Source of the DNA: Pseudomonas sp. S35 | GTDB lineage: Bacteria; Pseudomonadota; Gammaproteobacteria; Pseudomonadales; Pseudomonadaceae | NCBI RefSeq assembly: GCF_009866765.1 | Contig: NZ_CP019431.1 | Location: forward strand, 1,116,001 to 1,180,000 | DNA length: 64,000 nucleotides | Direction: 5' to 3' | The notes under the pieces: generated by a model | Told to the model about the DNA's origin: nothing | Databases searched by the model: none | What the model saw: only the letters and a program-made list of their open reading frames with translations | Shown here: positions 38,363-50,672 of the stretch, piece by piece | Layout: every line of letters begins with the position of its first letter | How positions within the stretch are numbered: position 1 is the stretch's first letter | Program-made: the position numbers and the translations under genes

Positions 38363-39856
38363 TCACATCAAACGCTTACGCTCGCTGGAAGGCGCGATCC
38401 CAAGGGATTCGCGGTACTTGGCGACGGTTCGACGGGCGACCTGAATGCCTTGTGCTTCCAGTAAACCAGCGATCTTGCTGTCACTCAACGGCTTTTTCTG
38501 ATTTTCCGCAGCAACCAGTTTTTTGATGATCGCGCGGATTGCCGTGGACGAGCATTCACCGCCCTCGGAGGTGCTTACATGGCTGGAGAAAAAGTATTTC
38601 AGCTCATATATGCCACGTGGGGTATGCATGAATTTTTGCGTGGTCACTCGGGAAATCGTTGATTCGTGCATGCCTACCGCTTCGGCGATGTCATGCAGAA
38701 CCAGCGGCTTCATTGCTTCGTCACCGTACTCCAGAAAGCCGCGCTGATGCTCGACGATCTGGGTAGCAACTTTCATCAAGGTTTCGTTGCGGCTTTGCAG
38801 GCTCTTGATGAACCAGCGCGCTTCCTGCAACTGGTTGCGCATGAAGGTATTGTCGGCGCTGGTGTCGGCCCGGCGAACAAAACCTGCATATTGCGGGTTG
38901 ACCCGCAGGCGTGGCACCGACTCTTGGTTCAGCTCCACCAGCCACCGCTCGTTATCCTTGCGCACGATCACGTCAGGGACTACGTATTCGGCTTCGCTGG
39001 ACTCGATCTGTGAGCCAGGGCGCGGGTTGAGGCTCTGCACCAGTTCGATCACTTGGCGCAGGTCGTCTTCCTTGAGCTTCATGCGGCGCATCAACTGGCT
39101 GTAGTCGCGGCTGCCCAGCAGGTCGATATAGTCGGTGACCAGGCGCTGTGCTTCAGTGAGCCATTGGGTTTTAGCGGGCAGCTGTCGCAGTTGCAGCAGC
39201 AGGCATTCGCCAAGGGTGCGGGCGCCGATGCCGGCAGGCTCGAATTGTTGGATGCGGTGAAGGACGGCTTCGATTTCGTCCAGCTCGATGTCGAGTTCCG
39301 GGTCAAACGCCTCAAGAATTTCTTCGAGTGTCTCGTCCAGATAACCCTGGTTATTGATGCAATCGATCAGGGTCACGGCGATCAGGCGGTCGGTATCCGA
39401 CATCGGTGCAAGGTTCAGTTGCCACAACAGATGGCTCTGCAGGCTTTCGCCGGCGGAGGTGCGGGTGGTGAAGTCCCACTCGTCGTCGTCGTTGCTGGGC
39501 AGGCTGCTGGCGCTGGTCTGATAGACGTCCTCCCAGGCGGTGTCTACCGGGAGCTCGTTGGGAATGCGTTCGTTCCAGTCACCTTCCTCAAGGTTGTCCA
39601 CCGTAGGGGCGGTTTCCTGATAGGACGGTTCCTGCACGTCGGCATTGGGTTTTTGCTCGATGTTGTCAGCCAATGGGTCTGCATTGTCGAAGTCGTCGCC
39701 TTCTTCCTGGCGTTCGAGCATCGGATTGGACTCCAGGGCCTCCTGGATTTCCTGTTGCAGGTCCAGGGTCGACAATTGGAGCAGGCGGATGGCCTGTTGC
39801 AGCTGCGGTGTCATCGTCAGCTGCTGGCCCATTCTCAGGACTAGCGATGGTTTCAT
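38363..39856 (-). CDS. rpoN: RNA polymerase sigma-54 factor
   Basis: A 497-residue sigma factor. The glutamine/leucine-rich N-terminal activator-binding region reads [28 protein letters not shown]; an acidic region II follows, then the core-binding domain. The C-terminal RpoN box [10 protein letters not shown] (474-483) recognises the -24 element. It directs nitrogen, flagellar, pilus and other genes. A TATAAT -10 element lies at 39933-39938 on the minus strand, about 75 nt before the start. Confidence 0.97.
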   Translation of the reverse strand: MKPSLVLRMGQQLTMTPQLQQAIRLLQLSTLDLQQEIQEALESNPMLERQEEGDDFDNADPLADNIEQKPNADVQEPSYQETAPTVDNLEEGDWNERIPNELPVDTAWEDVYQTSASSLPSNDDDEWDFTTRTSAGESLQSHLLWQLNLAPMSDTDRLIAVTLIDCINNQGYLDETLEEILEAFDPELDIELDEIEAVLHRIQQFEPAGIGARTLGECLLLQLRQLPAKTQWLTEAQRLVTDYIDLLGSRDYSQLMRRMKLKEDDLRQVIELVQSLNPRPGSQIESSEAEYVVPDVIVRKDNERWLVELNQESVPRLRVNPQYAGFVRRADTSADNTFMRNQLQEARWFIKSLQSRNETLMKVATQIVEHQRGFLEYGDEAMKPLVLHDIAEAVGMHESTISRVTTQKFMHTPRGIYELKYFFSSHVSTSEGGECSSTAIRAIIKKLVAAENQKKPLSDSKIAGLLEAQGIQVARRTVAKYRESLGIAPSSERKRLM

Positions 39857-39932
39857 GGCAGGGGCTTAACACCTTATTCGCCGGCGCAATGCGCCATCCA
39901 CGACAGGGCGCGTGAGCGCCAAACATAAGCAA

Positions 39933-39938
39933 ATTATA
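39933..39938 (-). promoter_or_regulatory. -10 element of rpoN
   Basis: A perfect TATAAT on the minus strand, about 77-82 nt before the rpoN ATG, with no good -35 hexamer. The 197-bp gap between lptB and rpoN also shows gcgc-rich palindromes in the expected leader (39880-39920), with no clear terminator after lptB. Confidence 0.5.
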
Positions 39939-40053
39939 TGCCTGATATCGAGGGCTTTGCCTAGAGCGCGGTAACAATAAAAATCCGGAGGTCTTCATTG
40001 GTTCCCGCGCAGTGGGCAAACGACCTGCCGCCGCCGTGTTCTTGCGCGTGGCT

Positions 40054-40778
<725 letters not shown>

Positions 40779-40779
<1 letters not shown>

Positions 40780-41312
40780 TACTCGGCCTTCTTCTTCGGC
40801 TGGATAACCATGTCGATGCGTGGGCGTGGCGCAGTTACCTTGGTGCCATTGGCGCGGCCGGCGTTGGCAACCTGCTTCACGGTGTCATAAGTGATTTTTT
40901 CACCTTCCGTGGAGTTGCCATCTGGACTGAGCACCTTGGCCTGGTCGATCAGCACGATACGATTCTGCTGGGCATGATACTGGATGGTCTTGCCGTAGCC
41001 CTTCATCGGGCCGGTGTCGGTGGCGGACTGCTTCTGTTCGAAGTAAGCCAGGTTGCCCACCGAGGTCACGACGTCGATGTCACCGGCTTGGGTGCGCGTC
41101 AGTGTCACGGTATTACCGGTGATCTTCATCGACCCTTGGGTGATGATGACGCCGCCGGTATAGGTGGCAACACCTTGCTTGTCATCCAACTGCGCATCAT
41201 CAGCAGAAATGTGGATCGGCTGCTGGCTATCGTTCGGCAGAGCCCAGGCGCTCACGCTTCCCAGTGCTGCGCCCAAGCCGAGCAAAATAGGGAGAGTTTT
41301 AACGAGCCTCAT
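40779..41312 (-). CDS. lptA: LPS transport periplasmic protein LptA
   Basis: A 177-residue beta-jellyroll protein that forms the periplasmic bridge for LPS. A cleavable signal peptide ([24 protein letters not shown]) precedes an OstA-type repeat ([21 protein letters not shown]). The basic C-terminal end reads PKKKAE. It overlaps lptC by 14 nt and lptB by 1 nt. Confidence 0.95.
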
Positions 41313-41871
41313 ACTGTCCTCTTACGTTCGATAGCAGGTGTATCCTGCTTTCTTTCAAATACGCTTTCATTCCCTTGCCAGTCGATACACCGCCAGCGCC
41401 GTCGATTCTAACGTCTTGCTCGGTCTGCGCATATTGCTTCTGCGGGAATACGGTCATGCGACTGGTAGTAATCACCGTGTCACGGTTCTTTGCGTCGGTG
41501 CGCGCAACGCGCACCGAGTCGATCAGTTCCACCTCGGTACCGTCCGGGTTGACCTCGCCACGCTTGCTGGTGACGTGCCACGGAAATTCGGTGCCGCGGT
41601 ACAGGTTAAGGTCCGGGTTGGTCAGCAAGGTGATTTCGGAGGCCTTCACATGCTCGACCTTGTCCGACGTCATTTCGTACTGCACCTTGCCGTCGGGCAG
41701 GAACTGCACGCTGTAGGCGTTGGTGGCGTAATAGTCGATAGCGCCTTCATCTACCTGCGCAGCAGGCTGGTCGAGGAAGCGCTCCGGGCTGATATTCCAG
41801 TAGCCCACCGCCAGGAACAGCGCGGCGATGACCCCGAATAGCAGGAAGTTGCGAATCTTTTTGCTCAGCAT
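41299..41871 (-). CDS. lptC: LPS export protein LptC
   Basis: A 190-residue inner-membrane protein with one N-terminal helix (FLLFGVIAALFLAVGYW) and a periplasmic LptA-like jellyroll that takes LPS from LptB2FG. It lies 8 nt after kdsC and overlaps lptA. Confidence 0.93.
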   Translation of the reverse strand: MLSKKIRNFLLFGVIAALFLAVGYWNISPERFLDQPAAQVDEGAIDYYATNAYSVQFLPDGKVQYEMTSDKVEHVKASEITLLTNPDLNLYRGTEFPWHVTSKRGEVNPDGTEVELIDSVRVARTDAKNRDTVITTSRMTVFPQKQYAQTEQDVRIDGAGGVSTGKGMKAYLKESRIHLLSNVRGQYEAR

Positions 41872-41879
41872 AAAACGCT

Positions 41880-42404
41880 CTATAAGTAGGCGGCGTGGGC
41901 CGCTTCAAGGCGGCCCTGGGCGCGCAGGATCAGCTCGCAGAACTCACGGGCAGCACCTTCGCCGCCACGGGCAGTGGTGATGCCATGGGCGTGTTCGCGG
42001 ACAAACGCGGCTGCATTGGCAACGGCCATGCCCAGGCCCACTCGGCGAATGACCGGCAAGTCTGGCAGGTCATCGCCCAAGTAGGCGACCTGCTCATAGC
42101 TTAGGTTGAGTTGGCCAAGAAGCTCGTCCAAGACCACCAGTTTATCCTCGCGGCCTTGATACAGGTGAGGAATCCCCAGGTTTTGTGCGCGGCGTTCCAC
42201 AACCGGGGTTTTTCGACCGCTAATAATGGCGGTTTGTACGCCCGCGGCCATCAGCATCTTGATGCCCTGGCCGTCGAGGGTGTTGAATGTCTTGAATTCG
42301 CTGCCATCTTCGAGGAAGTACAGGCGGCCATCGGTCAGCACGCCGTCGACGTCGAAAATCGCCAGCTTGATGTGTTTGCCGCGTTGCAGCAGGTCGCTGG
42401 TCAT
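41880..42404 (-). CDS. kdsC: 3-deoxy-D-manno-octulosonate 8-phosphate phosphatase
   Basis: A 174-residue HAD-family phosphatase that removes phosphate from KDO-8-P to give KDO for LPS inner core. The nucleophile is D18 in IFDVDGVLTDG; the later motifs ISGRKT and YLGDDLPDLP follow. It is adjacent to kdsD, its stop and start separated by no spacer. Confidence 0.96.
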   Translation of the reverse strand: MTSDLLQRGKHIKLAIFDVDGVLTDGRLYFLEDGSEFKTFNTLDGQGIKMLMAAGVQTAIISGRKTPVVERRAQNLGIPHLYQGREDKLVVLDELLGQLNLSYEQVAYLGDDLPDLPVIRRVGLGMAVANAAAFVREHAHGITTARGGEGAAREFCELILRAQGRLEAAHAAYL

Positions 42405-43379
42405 TTACATCACTCCCGCACGCAGCAAGTCGTGCATGTTCAGGGCGCCAACCGGGTGGTCGTCGCTATCGACCACCACCAGCGCGCCGATCTTGTGGTC
42501 TTCCATGATCTTCAATGCTTCGGCTGCGAGCATTTCAGGGCGTGCGGTCTTGCCGTGAGGGGTCATTACCGCGTCAATGGTGGCCGTGTGGATATCGATG
42601 GTGCGGTCCAGTGTGCGACGCAGATCACCGTCGGTAAACACGCCGGCCAGGCGGCCATCGGTCTCCAGGATCACGGTCATGCCCAGGCCCTTGCGTGTCA
42701 TTTCCATCAGCGCGTCCTTCAGCAACGTACCGCGCTGCACGTGAGGCAGTTCATCGCCCGAGTGCATGACATTTTCCACTTTCAGCAGCAGGCGGCGGCC
42801 CAAGGCGCCGCCGGGGTGGGAAAACGCGAAGTCTTCAGCGGTAAACCCACGGGCTTCGAGCAATGCCACGGCCAATGCGTCGCCCATGACCAGGGCTGCA
42901 GTGGTGGAGGAGGTCGGCGCCAGGTTCAGTGGGCAGGCCTCGTGGGCCACGTGAACGTTCAGGTTCACTTCGGCGGCCTTGGCCAGCGTCGATTCCGGGT
43001 TGCCGGTGATGCTGATCATCTTGATCCCCAGGCGCTTGATCAGCGGCAGCAGGGTCACGATTTCGTTGGTGGTGCCAGAGTTGGACAGCGCCAGGATGAT
43101 GTCATCCTTGGTGATCATGCCCATGTCGCCGTGGCTGGCTTCGGCTGGATGCACGAAAAACGCCGTGGTCCCAGTGCTCGCCAGTGTGGCGGCGATCTTG
43201 TTGCCGACGTGGCCCGATTTGCCCATGCCGACCACGACAACGCGGCCCTTGCTGGCCAGAATCATCTCGCAGGCGCGTACGAAATCCGCGTCGATATGGG
43301 CCAGCAAGCCCTCTACGGCTTCAAGCTCGAGGCGGATAGTGCGTTGTGCGGATTGAATAAGGTCGCTGGATTGGCTCAT
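42405..43379 (-). CDS. kdsD: Arabinose-5-phosphate isomerase
   Basis: A 324-residue isomerase converting ribulose-5-phosphate to arabinose-5-phosphate, the first step to KDO. An N-terminal SIS domain (GMGKSGHVGNKIAATLASTGTTAFFVHPAEASHGD) precedes two CBS domains. ATG 43379 (MSQSSDLIQSAQ) is preferred to the longer frame that starts at 43442. It is first gene of the long kdsD-to-ptsO run. Confidence 0.96.
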   Translation of the reverse strand: MSQSSDLIQSAQRTIRLELEAVEGLLAHIDADFVRACEMILASKGRVVVVGMGKSGHVGNKIAATLASTGTTAFFVHPAEASHGDMGMITKDDIILALSNSGTTNEIVTLLPLIKRLGIKMISITGNPESTLAKAAEVNLNVHVAHEACPLNLAPTSSTTAALVMGDALAVALLEARGFTAEDFAFSHPGGALGRRLLLKVENVMHSGDELPHVQRGTLLKDALMEMTRKGLGMTVILETDGRLAGVFTDGDLRRTLDRTIDIHTATIDAVMTPHGKTARPEMLAAEALKIMEDHKIGALVVVDSDDHPVGALNMHDLLRAGVM

Positions 43380-43689
43380 GTCTGAAATCGTATAGCCTGA
43401 CGAAAAGTCGGCGATTATAGCGGTAATGATCAATTCCCTCACGCAAGTTCGTCAGGCTTTATTCCGCAGTTGCTTAAGATTCATGATCAGTAACATAGCC
43501 GGCAACGTTTTTTACCTGTCCTGAATCTGAACTAGCACTGTTCCGGCCTTGGGCGCCCTGTGTCAGCAGTGATATAGTTCGCCGCCAGTTCGGTCCGCCC
43601 AGCCCATGTGGCTATCTATTGCGTAACCGTTGCAAACGTTTGTCGCATGCGTGGTGTCTGAGTGAGAGGCTGCATCCCAAGGAGTTTAG
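43380..43689. other. 310-bp divergent intergenic region, kdsD/mlaF
   Basis: No gene is seen. A sigma-70-like pair, TTGGGC (43549-43554) and TATAGT (43573-43578) with an 18-bp spacer, could drive mlaF. Nothing equally clear is seen for kdsD, and no operator or terminator is recognised. Confidence 0.7.
43549..43578 (+). promoter_or_regulatory. Candidate mlaFEDCB promoter
   Basis: TTGGGC and TATAGT with an 18-bp spacer, about 112 nt before the mlaF start. Confidence 0.5.
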
Positions 43690-44499
43690 ATGAGTGCCGA
43701 TAACGCCTACGCGGTCGAGCTGAAGGGACTGACCTTCAAGCGCGGGACGCGCAGCATCTTCAATAACGTCGATATTCGCATTCCCCGCGGCAAGGTCACG
43801 GGCATCATGGGGCCGTCCGGTTGCGGTAAAACCACCCTGTTGCGCCTGATGGGCATGCAATTGCGCCCCAGCGCAGGCGAGGTGTGGGTCAACGGCCAGA
43901 ACCTGCCGACGCTGTCGCGCAGCGATCTGTTCGATGCGCGCAAGCACATGGGCGTGCTGTTCCAGAGCGGAGCGCTGTTCACTGACCTTGATGTGTTCGA
44001 GAACGTGGCGTTCCCGCTGCGGGTGCACACCCAGCTGTCCGATGAAATGATTCGTGACATTGTGTTGCTGAAATTGCAGGCCGTAGGCCTGCGTGGTGCG
44101 ATCGACCTCATGCCCGATGAGCTGTCCGGCGGCATGAAGCGCCGCGTGGCCCTGGCGCGCGCCATTGCCCTCGACCCGCAGATTCTCATGTACGACGAGC
44201 CGTTCGTCGGTCAGGATCCAATCGCCATGGGCGTTCTGGTGCGCCTGATCCGCCTGCTCAACGATGCATTGGGCATCACCAGCATCGTGGTCTCCCACGA
44301 CCTTGCAGAAACCGCGAGCATTGCCGACTACCTCTATGTAGTGGGCGATGGCCAGGTGCTGGGGCAGGGCACGCCTGAAGAACTGATGAACGCCGATAAC
44401 CCGCGTATTCGCCAATTCATGACTGGCGACCCCGATGGCCCTGTGCCTTTTCACTTTCCGGCAGCGGATTACCGCTCAGATCTTCTGGGGAAGCGCTGA
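43690..44499 (+). CDS. mlaF: Phospholipid transport ATP-binding protein MlaF
   Basis: A 269-residue ATPase of the Mla ABC system, which moves misplaced outer-membrane phospholipid and maintains outer-membrane asymmetry. Walker [10 protein letters not shown], signature [14 protein letters not shown], Walker [14 protein letters not shown]. The start follows AAGGAG. It overlaps mlaE by one base. Confidence 0.96.
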   Translation: MSADNAYAVELKGLTFKRGTRSIFNNVDIRIPRGKVTGIMGPSGCGKTTLLRLMGMQLRPSAGEVWVNGQNLPTLSRSDLFDARKHMGVLFQSGALFTDLDVFENVAFPLRVHTQLSDEMIRDIVLLKLQAVGLRGAIDLMPDELSGGMKRRVALARAIALDPQILMYDEPFVGQDPIAMGVLVRLIRLLNDALGITSIVVSHDLAETASIADYLYVVGDGQVLGQGTPEELMNADNPRIRQFMTGDPDGPVPFHFPAADYRSDLLGKR

Positions 44500-45296
44500 T
44501 GCGCAAGACATCTCTTATCGAGAAGGTTCGCCTTTTCGGTCGCTCCGGCATCGACATCGTCGAAGTGCTGGGTCGTTCGACCATTTTTCTGTTCCATGCC
44601 CTGCTCGGCCGCGGTGGTATTGGTGGTGGCTTCGGCCTGCTGCTCAAGCAACTGCATTCGGTGGGCGTGATGTCCCTGGTGATCATTGTGGTCTCCGGGG
44701 TGTTCATCGGCATGGTGCTGGCGTTGCAAGGTTTCAATATCTTGTCCAGCTACGGTTCGGAGCAGGCGGTGGGGCAGATGGTCGCGCTGACGCTGTTGCG
44801 GGAACTGGGGCCGGTGGTGACTGCGCTGTTGTTCGCCGGGCGCGCGGGTTCCGCGCTGACTGCCGAAATCGGCAACATGAAGTCCACCGAACAGCTGTCT
44901 AGCCTGGAAATGATCGGCGTGGACCCGCTCAAATACATTGTTGCCCCGCGCCTGTGGGCCGGCTTCATCTCTCTTCCACTGCTGGCGATGATCTTCAGCG
45001 TGGTCGGTATCTGGGGTGGTTCGTGGGTAGCGGTTGACTGGCTGGGTGTCTACGACGGCTCCTACTGGGCCAACATGCAAAACAGCGTGACTTTCAGCGG
45101 TGACGTACTCAACGGCATCATAAAAAGCATCGTTTTCGCTTTTGTAGTGACTTGGATCGCCGTATTCCAAGGCTACGACTGTGAGCCCACTTCAGAAGGG
45201 ATCAGTCGTGCCACCACCAAGACCGTTGTGTACGCCTCGTTGGCGGTACTGGGCCTTGACTTCATTTTGACCGCCTTGATGTTTGGAGATTTCTGA
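44499..45296 (+). CDS. mlaE: Phospholipid transport permease MlaE
   Basis: A 265-residue inner-membrane permease with about five or six helices; the conserved cytoplasmic loop [31 protein letters not shown] is the coupling region. It pairs with MlaF and MlaB and carries MlaD hexamers. It overlaps mlaF and mlaD by one base each. Confidence 0.95.
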   Translation: MRKTSLIEKVRLFGRSGIDIVEVLGRSTIFLFHALLGRGGIGGGFGLLLKQLHSVGVMSLVIIVVSGVFIGMVLALQGFNILSSYGSEQAVGQMVALTLLRELGPVVTALLFAGRAGSALTAEIGNMKSTEQLSSLEMIGVDPLKYIVAPRLWAGFISLPLLAMIFSVVGIWGGSWVAVDWLGVYDGSYWANMQNSVTFSGDVLNGIIKSIVFAFVVTWIAVFQGYDCEPTSEGISRATTKTVVYASLAVLGLDFILTALMFGDF

Positions 45297-45763
45297 TGCA
45301 AAACCGCACTGTGGAAATCGGTGTCGGCCTTTTCTTGCTGGCTGGCATCCTGGCTTTACTGTTGCTGGCCCTGCGAGTCAGCGGCCTTTCGGCCAGCCCT
45401 ACCGCCGATACCTATAAACTTTACGCGTACTTCGACAATATCGCCGGTTTGACTGTCAGAGCTAAAGTGACCATGGCCGGTGTAACCATCGGCAAGGTCA
45501 CGGCAATCGATCTGGATCGCGACAGTTTCACCGGGCGAGTGACGATGCAATTGGACAAGAAGGTCGATAATCTGCCGACTGACTCCACTGCATCTATCCT
45601 CACTGCGGGGCTGCTGGGCGAGAAGTACATCGGTGTCAGCGTGGGCGGTGAAACAGCACTGCTCAAGGATGGTTCGACCATCCACGACACGCAGTCGTCG
45701 CTGGTGCTCGAAGACCTGATCGGAAAATTTTTGCTCAATACGGTCAATAAAGACGCCAAATGA
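45296..45763 (+). CDS. mlaD: Phospholipid-binding MCE protein MlaD
   Basis: A 155-residue single-MCE-domain protein: N-terminal membrane anchor (GVGLFLLAGILALLLLALRV), then the MCE beta-barrel (TYKLYAYFDNIAGLTVRAKVTMAGV). It forms a hexameric ring on the periplasmic side of MlaE and exchanges lipid with MlaC. Its ATG overlaps the mlaE stop. Confidence 0.95.
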   Translation: MQNRTVEIGVGLFLLAGILALLLLALRVSGLSASPTADTYKLYAYFDNIAGLTVRAKVTMAGVTIGKVTAIDLDRDSFTGRVTMQLDKKVDNLPTDSTASILTAGLLGEKYIGVSVGGETALLKDGSTIHDTQSSLVLEDLIGKFLLNTVNKDAK

Positions 45764-45774
45764 GGAATCTGTTC

Positions 45775-46422
45775 ATGATCTCTACCTTGCGACGTGGCCT
45801 GCTGGTACTGCTTGCAGCACTGCCATTGATGGCCAACGCGGCAGGTTCTGCACACGAACTGGTGCAGGACACGACCAGCAAGATGTTGGCTGACCTGACG
45901 GCCAACAAAGAACAGTACAAGCAAGACCCGACCAAGTTCTACGAAGCGCTGAACACCATCGTCGGCCCGGTCGTCGACGCTGAGGGCATTTCGCGCAGCA
46001 TCATGACGGTCAAATATTCGCGCAAGGCCACGCCAGCGCAAATGCAAACGTTCCAGGAAAACTTCAAGCGCGGCCTGTTCCAGTTCTATGGCAATGCGTT
46101 GCTTGAGTACAACAACCAAGGCATTACCGTCGCCCCAGCCGGTGATGAATCCGGCGATCGCACCAGCGTCAACATGAGCGTCAAGGGCAACAATGGCGCC
46201 GTGTACCCGGTGCAATACACCCTGGAGAAGATCAGCGGCGAGTGGAAACTGCGCAACGTGATCATCAACGGCATCAACATCGGCAAGCTGTTCCGTGACC
46301 AGTTCGCCGACGCGATGCAGCGCAATGGCAACGACCTGGACAAAACCATCAATGGTTGGGCCGGTGAAGTCGCCAAGGCCAAGGAAGAAACCGATAAGGC
46401 TGCCGGGAAGCCTGCGCAATGA
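45775..46422 (+). CDS. mlaC: Periplasmic phospholipid-binding protein MlaC
   Basis: A soluble periplasmic carrier that shuttles phospholipid between MlaD and the outer-membrane MlaA. The signal peptide is MISTLRRGLLVLLAALPLMANAA; the mature Tol_Tol_Ttg2 fold includes the conserved DAEGISRSIMTVKYS stretch. ATG 45775 (215 residues) is chosen because GAGG lies 9 nt upstream; an ATG at 45760 would overlap mlaD and add MRNLF. Confidence 0.92.
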   Translation: MISTLRRGLLVLLAALPLMANAAGSAHELVQDTTSKMLADLTANKEQYKQDPTKFYEALNTIVGPVVDAEGISRSIMTVKYSRKATPAQMQTFQENFKRGLFQFYGNALLEYNNQGITVAPAGDESGDRTSVNMSVKGNNGAVYPVQYTLEKISGEWKLRNVIINGINIGKLFRDQFADAMQRNGNDLDKTINGWAGEVAKAKEETDKAAGKPAQ

Positions 46423-46724
46423 CCGAGTCGGCCGTTCGTCTCGGCGACGCTGGCGAGTTGTTCCTCAGCGGCGTGCTGGATTACCGCACCGGCCCCGACC
46501 TGCGCAAGCAAGGCCAGGCATTGATCAAGACCAGCAGTGCTCCTGCGCTGGTGCTTGATTGCTCGGCGGTAACCAAGTCCAGCAGCGTCGGTTTGTCGTT
46601 GCTGCTGTGCTTCATGCGCGATGCCGCAGCGGCCAAAAAGCCGGTCAGCATCCGGGCTTTGCCCGAGGACATGCGCGAAATCGCCGAGGTTTCCGGTTTG
46701 ACCGAGCTGTTGGCGCATCCTTAA
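46419..46724 (+). CDS. mlaB: STAS-domain protein MlaB
   Basis: A 101-residue STAS domain protein that binds MlaF and stabilises the ATPase dimer. The conserved VLDCSAVTKSSSVGLSLLL region includes the threonine expected to contact MlaF. The start overlaps mlaC by 4 nt. It ends the mla operon or reads through into ibaG. Confidence 0.93.
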   Translation: MTESAVRLGDAGELFLSGVLDYRTGPDLRKQGQALIKTSSAPALVLDCSAVTKSSSVGLSLLLCFMRDAAAAKKPVSIRALPEDMREIAEVSGLTELLAHP

Positions 46725-46740
46725 TACACATTATTAGAGA

Positions 46741-46792
46741 GGCCCCCCGTCAGAGTCCTGCTATGCGGGGTTCGCAGGCGCGGGGCTTTTTT
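46741..46792 (+). terminator. Probable terminator between mlaB and ibaG
   Basis: GCCCC near 46742 pairs with GGGGC (46782-46786) followed by six T; the inner loop has further GC pairs. Weaker than the other terminators here, so partial read-through to ibaG is likely. Confidence 0.55.
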
Positions 46793-46838
46793 GTATGATG
46801 TGCGACCCGTGCGCACTGGGCGCCGATAGAGGTTGAGC

Positions 46839-48367
<1,529 letters not shown>

Positions 48368-48376
48368 TCCCCGTTT

Positions 48377-48472
48377 TGTAGTGAGCGGGCTTGCCCCGCG
48401 CTGGGCTGCGAAGCGGCCCTGAAAATCTTGGGAGCGCTTCGCACTCCAGCGCGGGCAAGCCCGCTCACTACA
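48377..48472. repeat. REPIN-like inverted repeat (gtgagcgggcttgccccgcg type)
   Basis: Left arm tgtagtgagcgggcttgccccgcg, right arm cgcgggcaagcccgctcactaca, with imperfect inner palindromes around aagcgctcc-like sequence. It is the second copy of the family seen at 12608-12742, here between murA and hisG. A small atcgaggc/gcctcgat hairpin (48497-48519) follows. Confidence 0.9.
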
Positions 48473-48579
48473 AAGCTTGCTGTGAATTCGTTTCAAATCG
48501 AGGCTGTCATGGCCTCGATCTGCGTCTGGCGCCGTTTGCGACCGGACAGCAATAGCCTGATGAAGGACTGACGTTTCCC

Positions 48580-49215
48580 ATGTTGACCATCGCACTGTCC
48601 AAGGGCCGCATCCTTGACGACACTTTGCCGCTTCTGGCTGAAGCGGGCATCGTGCCGACCGAGAATCCGGACAAGAGCCGCAAGCTGATCATCCCCACGA
48701 CCCAGGACGACGTTCGCCTGCTGATCGTGCGGGCTACTGACGTGCCGACCTACGTTGAGCATGGCGCGGCCGACCTGGGCGTCGCCGGTAAAGACGTGCT
48801 GATGGAATACGGTGGCCAGGGCCTGTACGAGCCGTTGGACCTGCGTATTGCCTTGTGCAAGCTGATGACCGCCGGCCGTGTCGGTGATGTCGAGCCCAAG
48901 GGGCGCCTGCGGGTGGCCACCAAGTTCGTCAACGTCGCCAAGCGCTACTATGCCGAGCAAGGTCGTCAGGTCGACATCATCAAGCTCTACGGCTCGATGG
49001 AGCTGGCGCCCCTGATCGGCCTGGCCGACAAGATCATCGACGTGGTCGACACCGGCAACACCCTGCGTGCCAACGGTCTCGAACCCCAGGACTTTATCGC
49101 CGACATCAGCTCCCGCCTGATCGTCAACAAGGCATCGATGAAGATGCAGCACGCCCGTATCCAGGCGTTGATCGATACCCTGCGCACCGCAGTGGAGTCT
49201 CGACACCGCGGTTGA
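48580..49215 (+). CDS. hisG: ATP phosphoribosyltransferase, short form
   Basis: A 211-residue catalytic subunit for the first step of histidine synthesis. The short form lacks the C-terminal regulatory domain and needs HisZ, which is not in this window. PRPP-binding region [16 protein letters not shown]. First of hisG-hisD-hisC; ATG 48580. Confidence 0.96.
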   Translation: MLTIALSKGRILDDTLPLLAEAGIVPTENPDKSRKLIIPTTQDDVRLLIVRATDVPTYVEHGAADLGVAGKDVLMEYGGQGLYEPLDLRIALCKLMTAGRVGDVEPKGRLRVATKFVNVAKRYYAEQGRQVDIIKLYGSMELAPLIGLADKIIDVVDTGNTLRANGLEPQDFIADISSRLIVNKASMKMQHARIQALIDTLRTAVESRHRG

Positions 49216-49269
49216 CCTACCCGCGTAGCCCAAAGGCTGCGCCCGTCTATCCGCCTCATAGCCAGAATT

Positions 49270-49319
49270 CTCAGGTGCCCAAGCGGAAACGACTGCTAGT
49301 TTAGGGCGCCTGAGTTTTT
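49270..49319 (+). terminator. Hairpin with T run between hisG and hisD
   Basis: ctcaggtgccc (49270-49280) pairs with gggcgcctgag (49304-49314) over 11 bp with one G-T pair, followed by five T. It is either an internal terminator lowering hisD-hisC or the end of a separate hisG transcript. Confidence 0.7.
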
Positions 49320-49343
49320 GCCATTTCTATTGAGGCCCTCGCT

Positions 49344-50669
49344 ATGACCACGTCCACTGCAATTGCCCGACTCAACGCTGCCGACCCGGATTTCGCCCAT
49401 CATCTGGATCATCTGCTGAGCTGGGAAAGCGTGTCCGACGACTCGGTCAACCAGCGAGTGCTCGACATCATCAAGGCCGTGCGCGAGCGCGGCGACGCGG
49501 CGTTGGTGGATTTCACCCGTCAGTTTGATGGCTTGGATGTCGCGTCGATGGCCGACCTGATCCTGCCCCGCGAACGCCTGGAACTGGCACTGACGCGCAT
49601 CACCGCGCCTCAGCGCGAAGCGCTGGAAGTGGCGGCGGCGCGGGTGCGCAGTTACCACGAGAAGCAGAAGCAGGATTCCTGGAGCTACACCGAAGCCGAC
49701 GGCACGGTGCTGGGCCAAAAGGTCACGCCGCTGGACCGCGCCGGCCTGTACGTGCCGGGCGGCAAGGCGTCATATCCGTCTTCCGTATTGATGAACGCCA
49801 TTCCCGCCAAAGTGGCCGGCGTGACCGAAGTGGTCATGGTGGTGCCGACGCCTCGTGGCGAAATCAACGAGCTGGTACTGGCAGCGGCCTGCATCGCCGG
49901 CGTCGACCGCGTGTTCACCATCGGCGGCGCTCAAGCCGTCGCCGCCCTGGCCTATGGCACCGAAAGCGTGCCGAAGGTGGACAAAGTGGTCGGCCCCGGC
50001 AACATCTACGTCGCCACTGCCAAGCGTCACGTGTTTGGCCAGGTGGGCATCGACATGATCGCCGGGCCTTCGGAAATCCTCGTGGTCTGCGACGGCCAGA
50101 CCGACCCGGACTGGATTGCTATGGACCTGTTCTCCCAGGCCGAGCACGACGAAGACGCCCAGGCGATTCTGGTTAGCCCGGACGCCGAGTTTCTCGACAA
50201 GGTCGCCGCCAGCGTCGATAAGCTGCTGCCGACCATGGAGCGCGCTGAGATCATCGAGAAGTCGATCAATGGCCGTGGTGCGTTGATTCTGGTGCGCGAC
50301 ATGGAACAGGCCATCGAAGTGGCCAACCGCATCGCCCCGGAGCACCTGGAGTTGTCGGTGGCCGATCCACAGGCCTGGCTGCCGTCGATTCGCCACGCCG
50401 GTGCGATCTTCATGGGCCGCCACACCAGCGAAGCCCTGGGTGACTACTGCGCGGGCCCGAACCACGTGTTGCCGACTTCCGGCACTGCGCGTTTCTCGTC
50501 GCCGCTGGGGGTGTATGACTTCCAGAAGCGTTCGTCGATCATCTTCTGCTCGCCACAAGGCGCTTCCGAGCTGGGCAAGACGGCTTCGGTGCTGGCCCGT
50601 GGCGAATCCCTGAGCGCCCACGCCCGCAGCGCGGAATACCGCATCCTTGACGACAAGAAAGGTAACTGA
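49344..50669 (+). CDS. hisD: Histidinol dehydrogenase
   Basis: A 441-residue zinc enzyme that makes histidine from histidinol in two NAD-linked steps. Conserved regions include [22 protein letters not shown], the zinc-ligand region [16 protein letters not shown] and the catalytic histidine region [13 protein letters not shown]. It is followed 3 nt later by hisC. Confidence 0.97.
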   Translation: MTTSTAIARLNAADPDFAHHLDHLLSWESVSDDSVNQRVLDIIKAVRERGDAALVDFTRQFDGLDVASMADLILPRERLELALTRITAPQREALEVAAARVRSYHEKQKQDSWSYTEADGTVLGQKVTPLDRAGLYVPGGKASYPSSVLMNAIPAKVAGVTEVVMVVPTPRGEINELVLAAACIAGVDRVFTIGGAQAVAALAYGTESVPKVDKVVGPGNIYVATAKRHVFGQVGIDMIAGPSEILVVCDGQTDPDWIAMDLFSQAEHDEDAQAILVSPDAEFLDKVAASVDKLLPTMERAEIIEKSINGRGALILVRDMEQAIEVANRIAPEHLELSVADPQAWLPSIRHAGAIFMGRHTSEALGDYCAGPNHVLPTSGTARFSSPLGVYDFQKRSSIIFCSPQGASELGKTASVLARGESLSAHARSAEYRILDDKKGN

Positions 50670-50672
50670 GAC

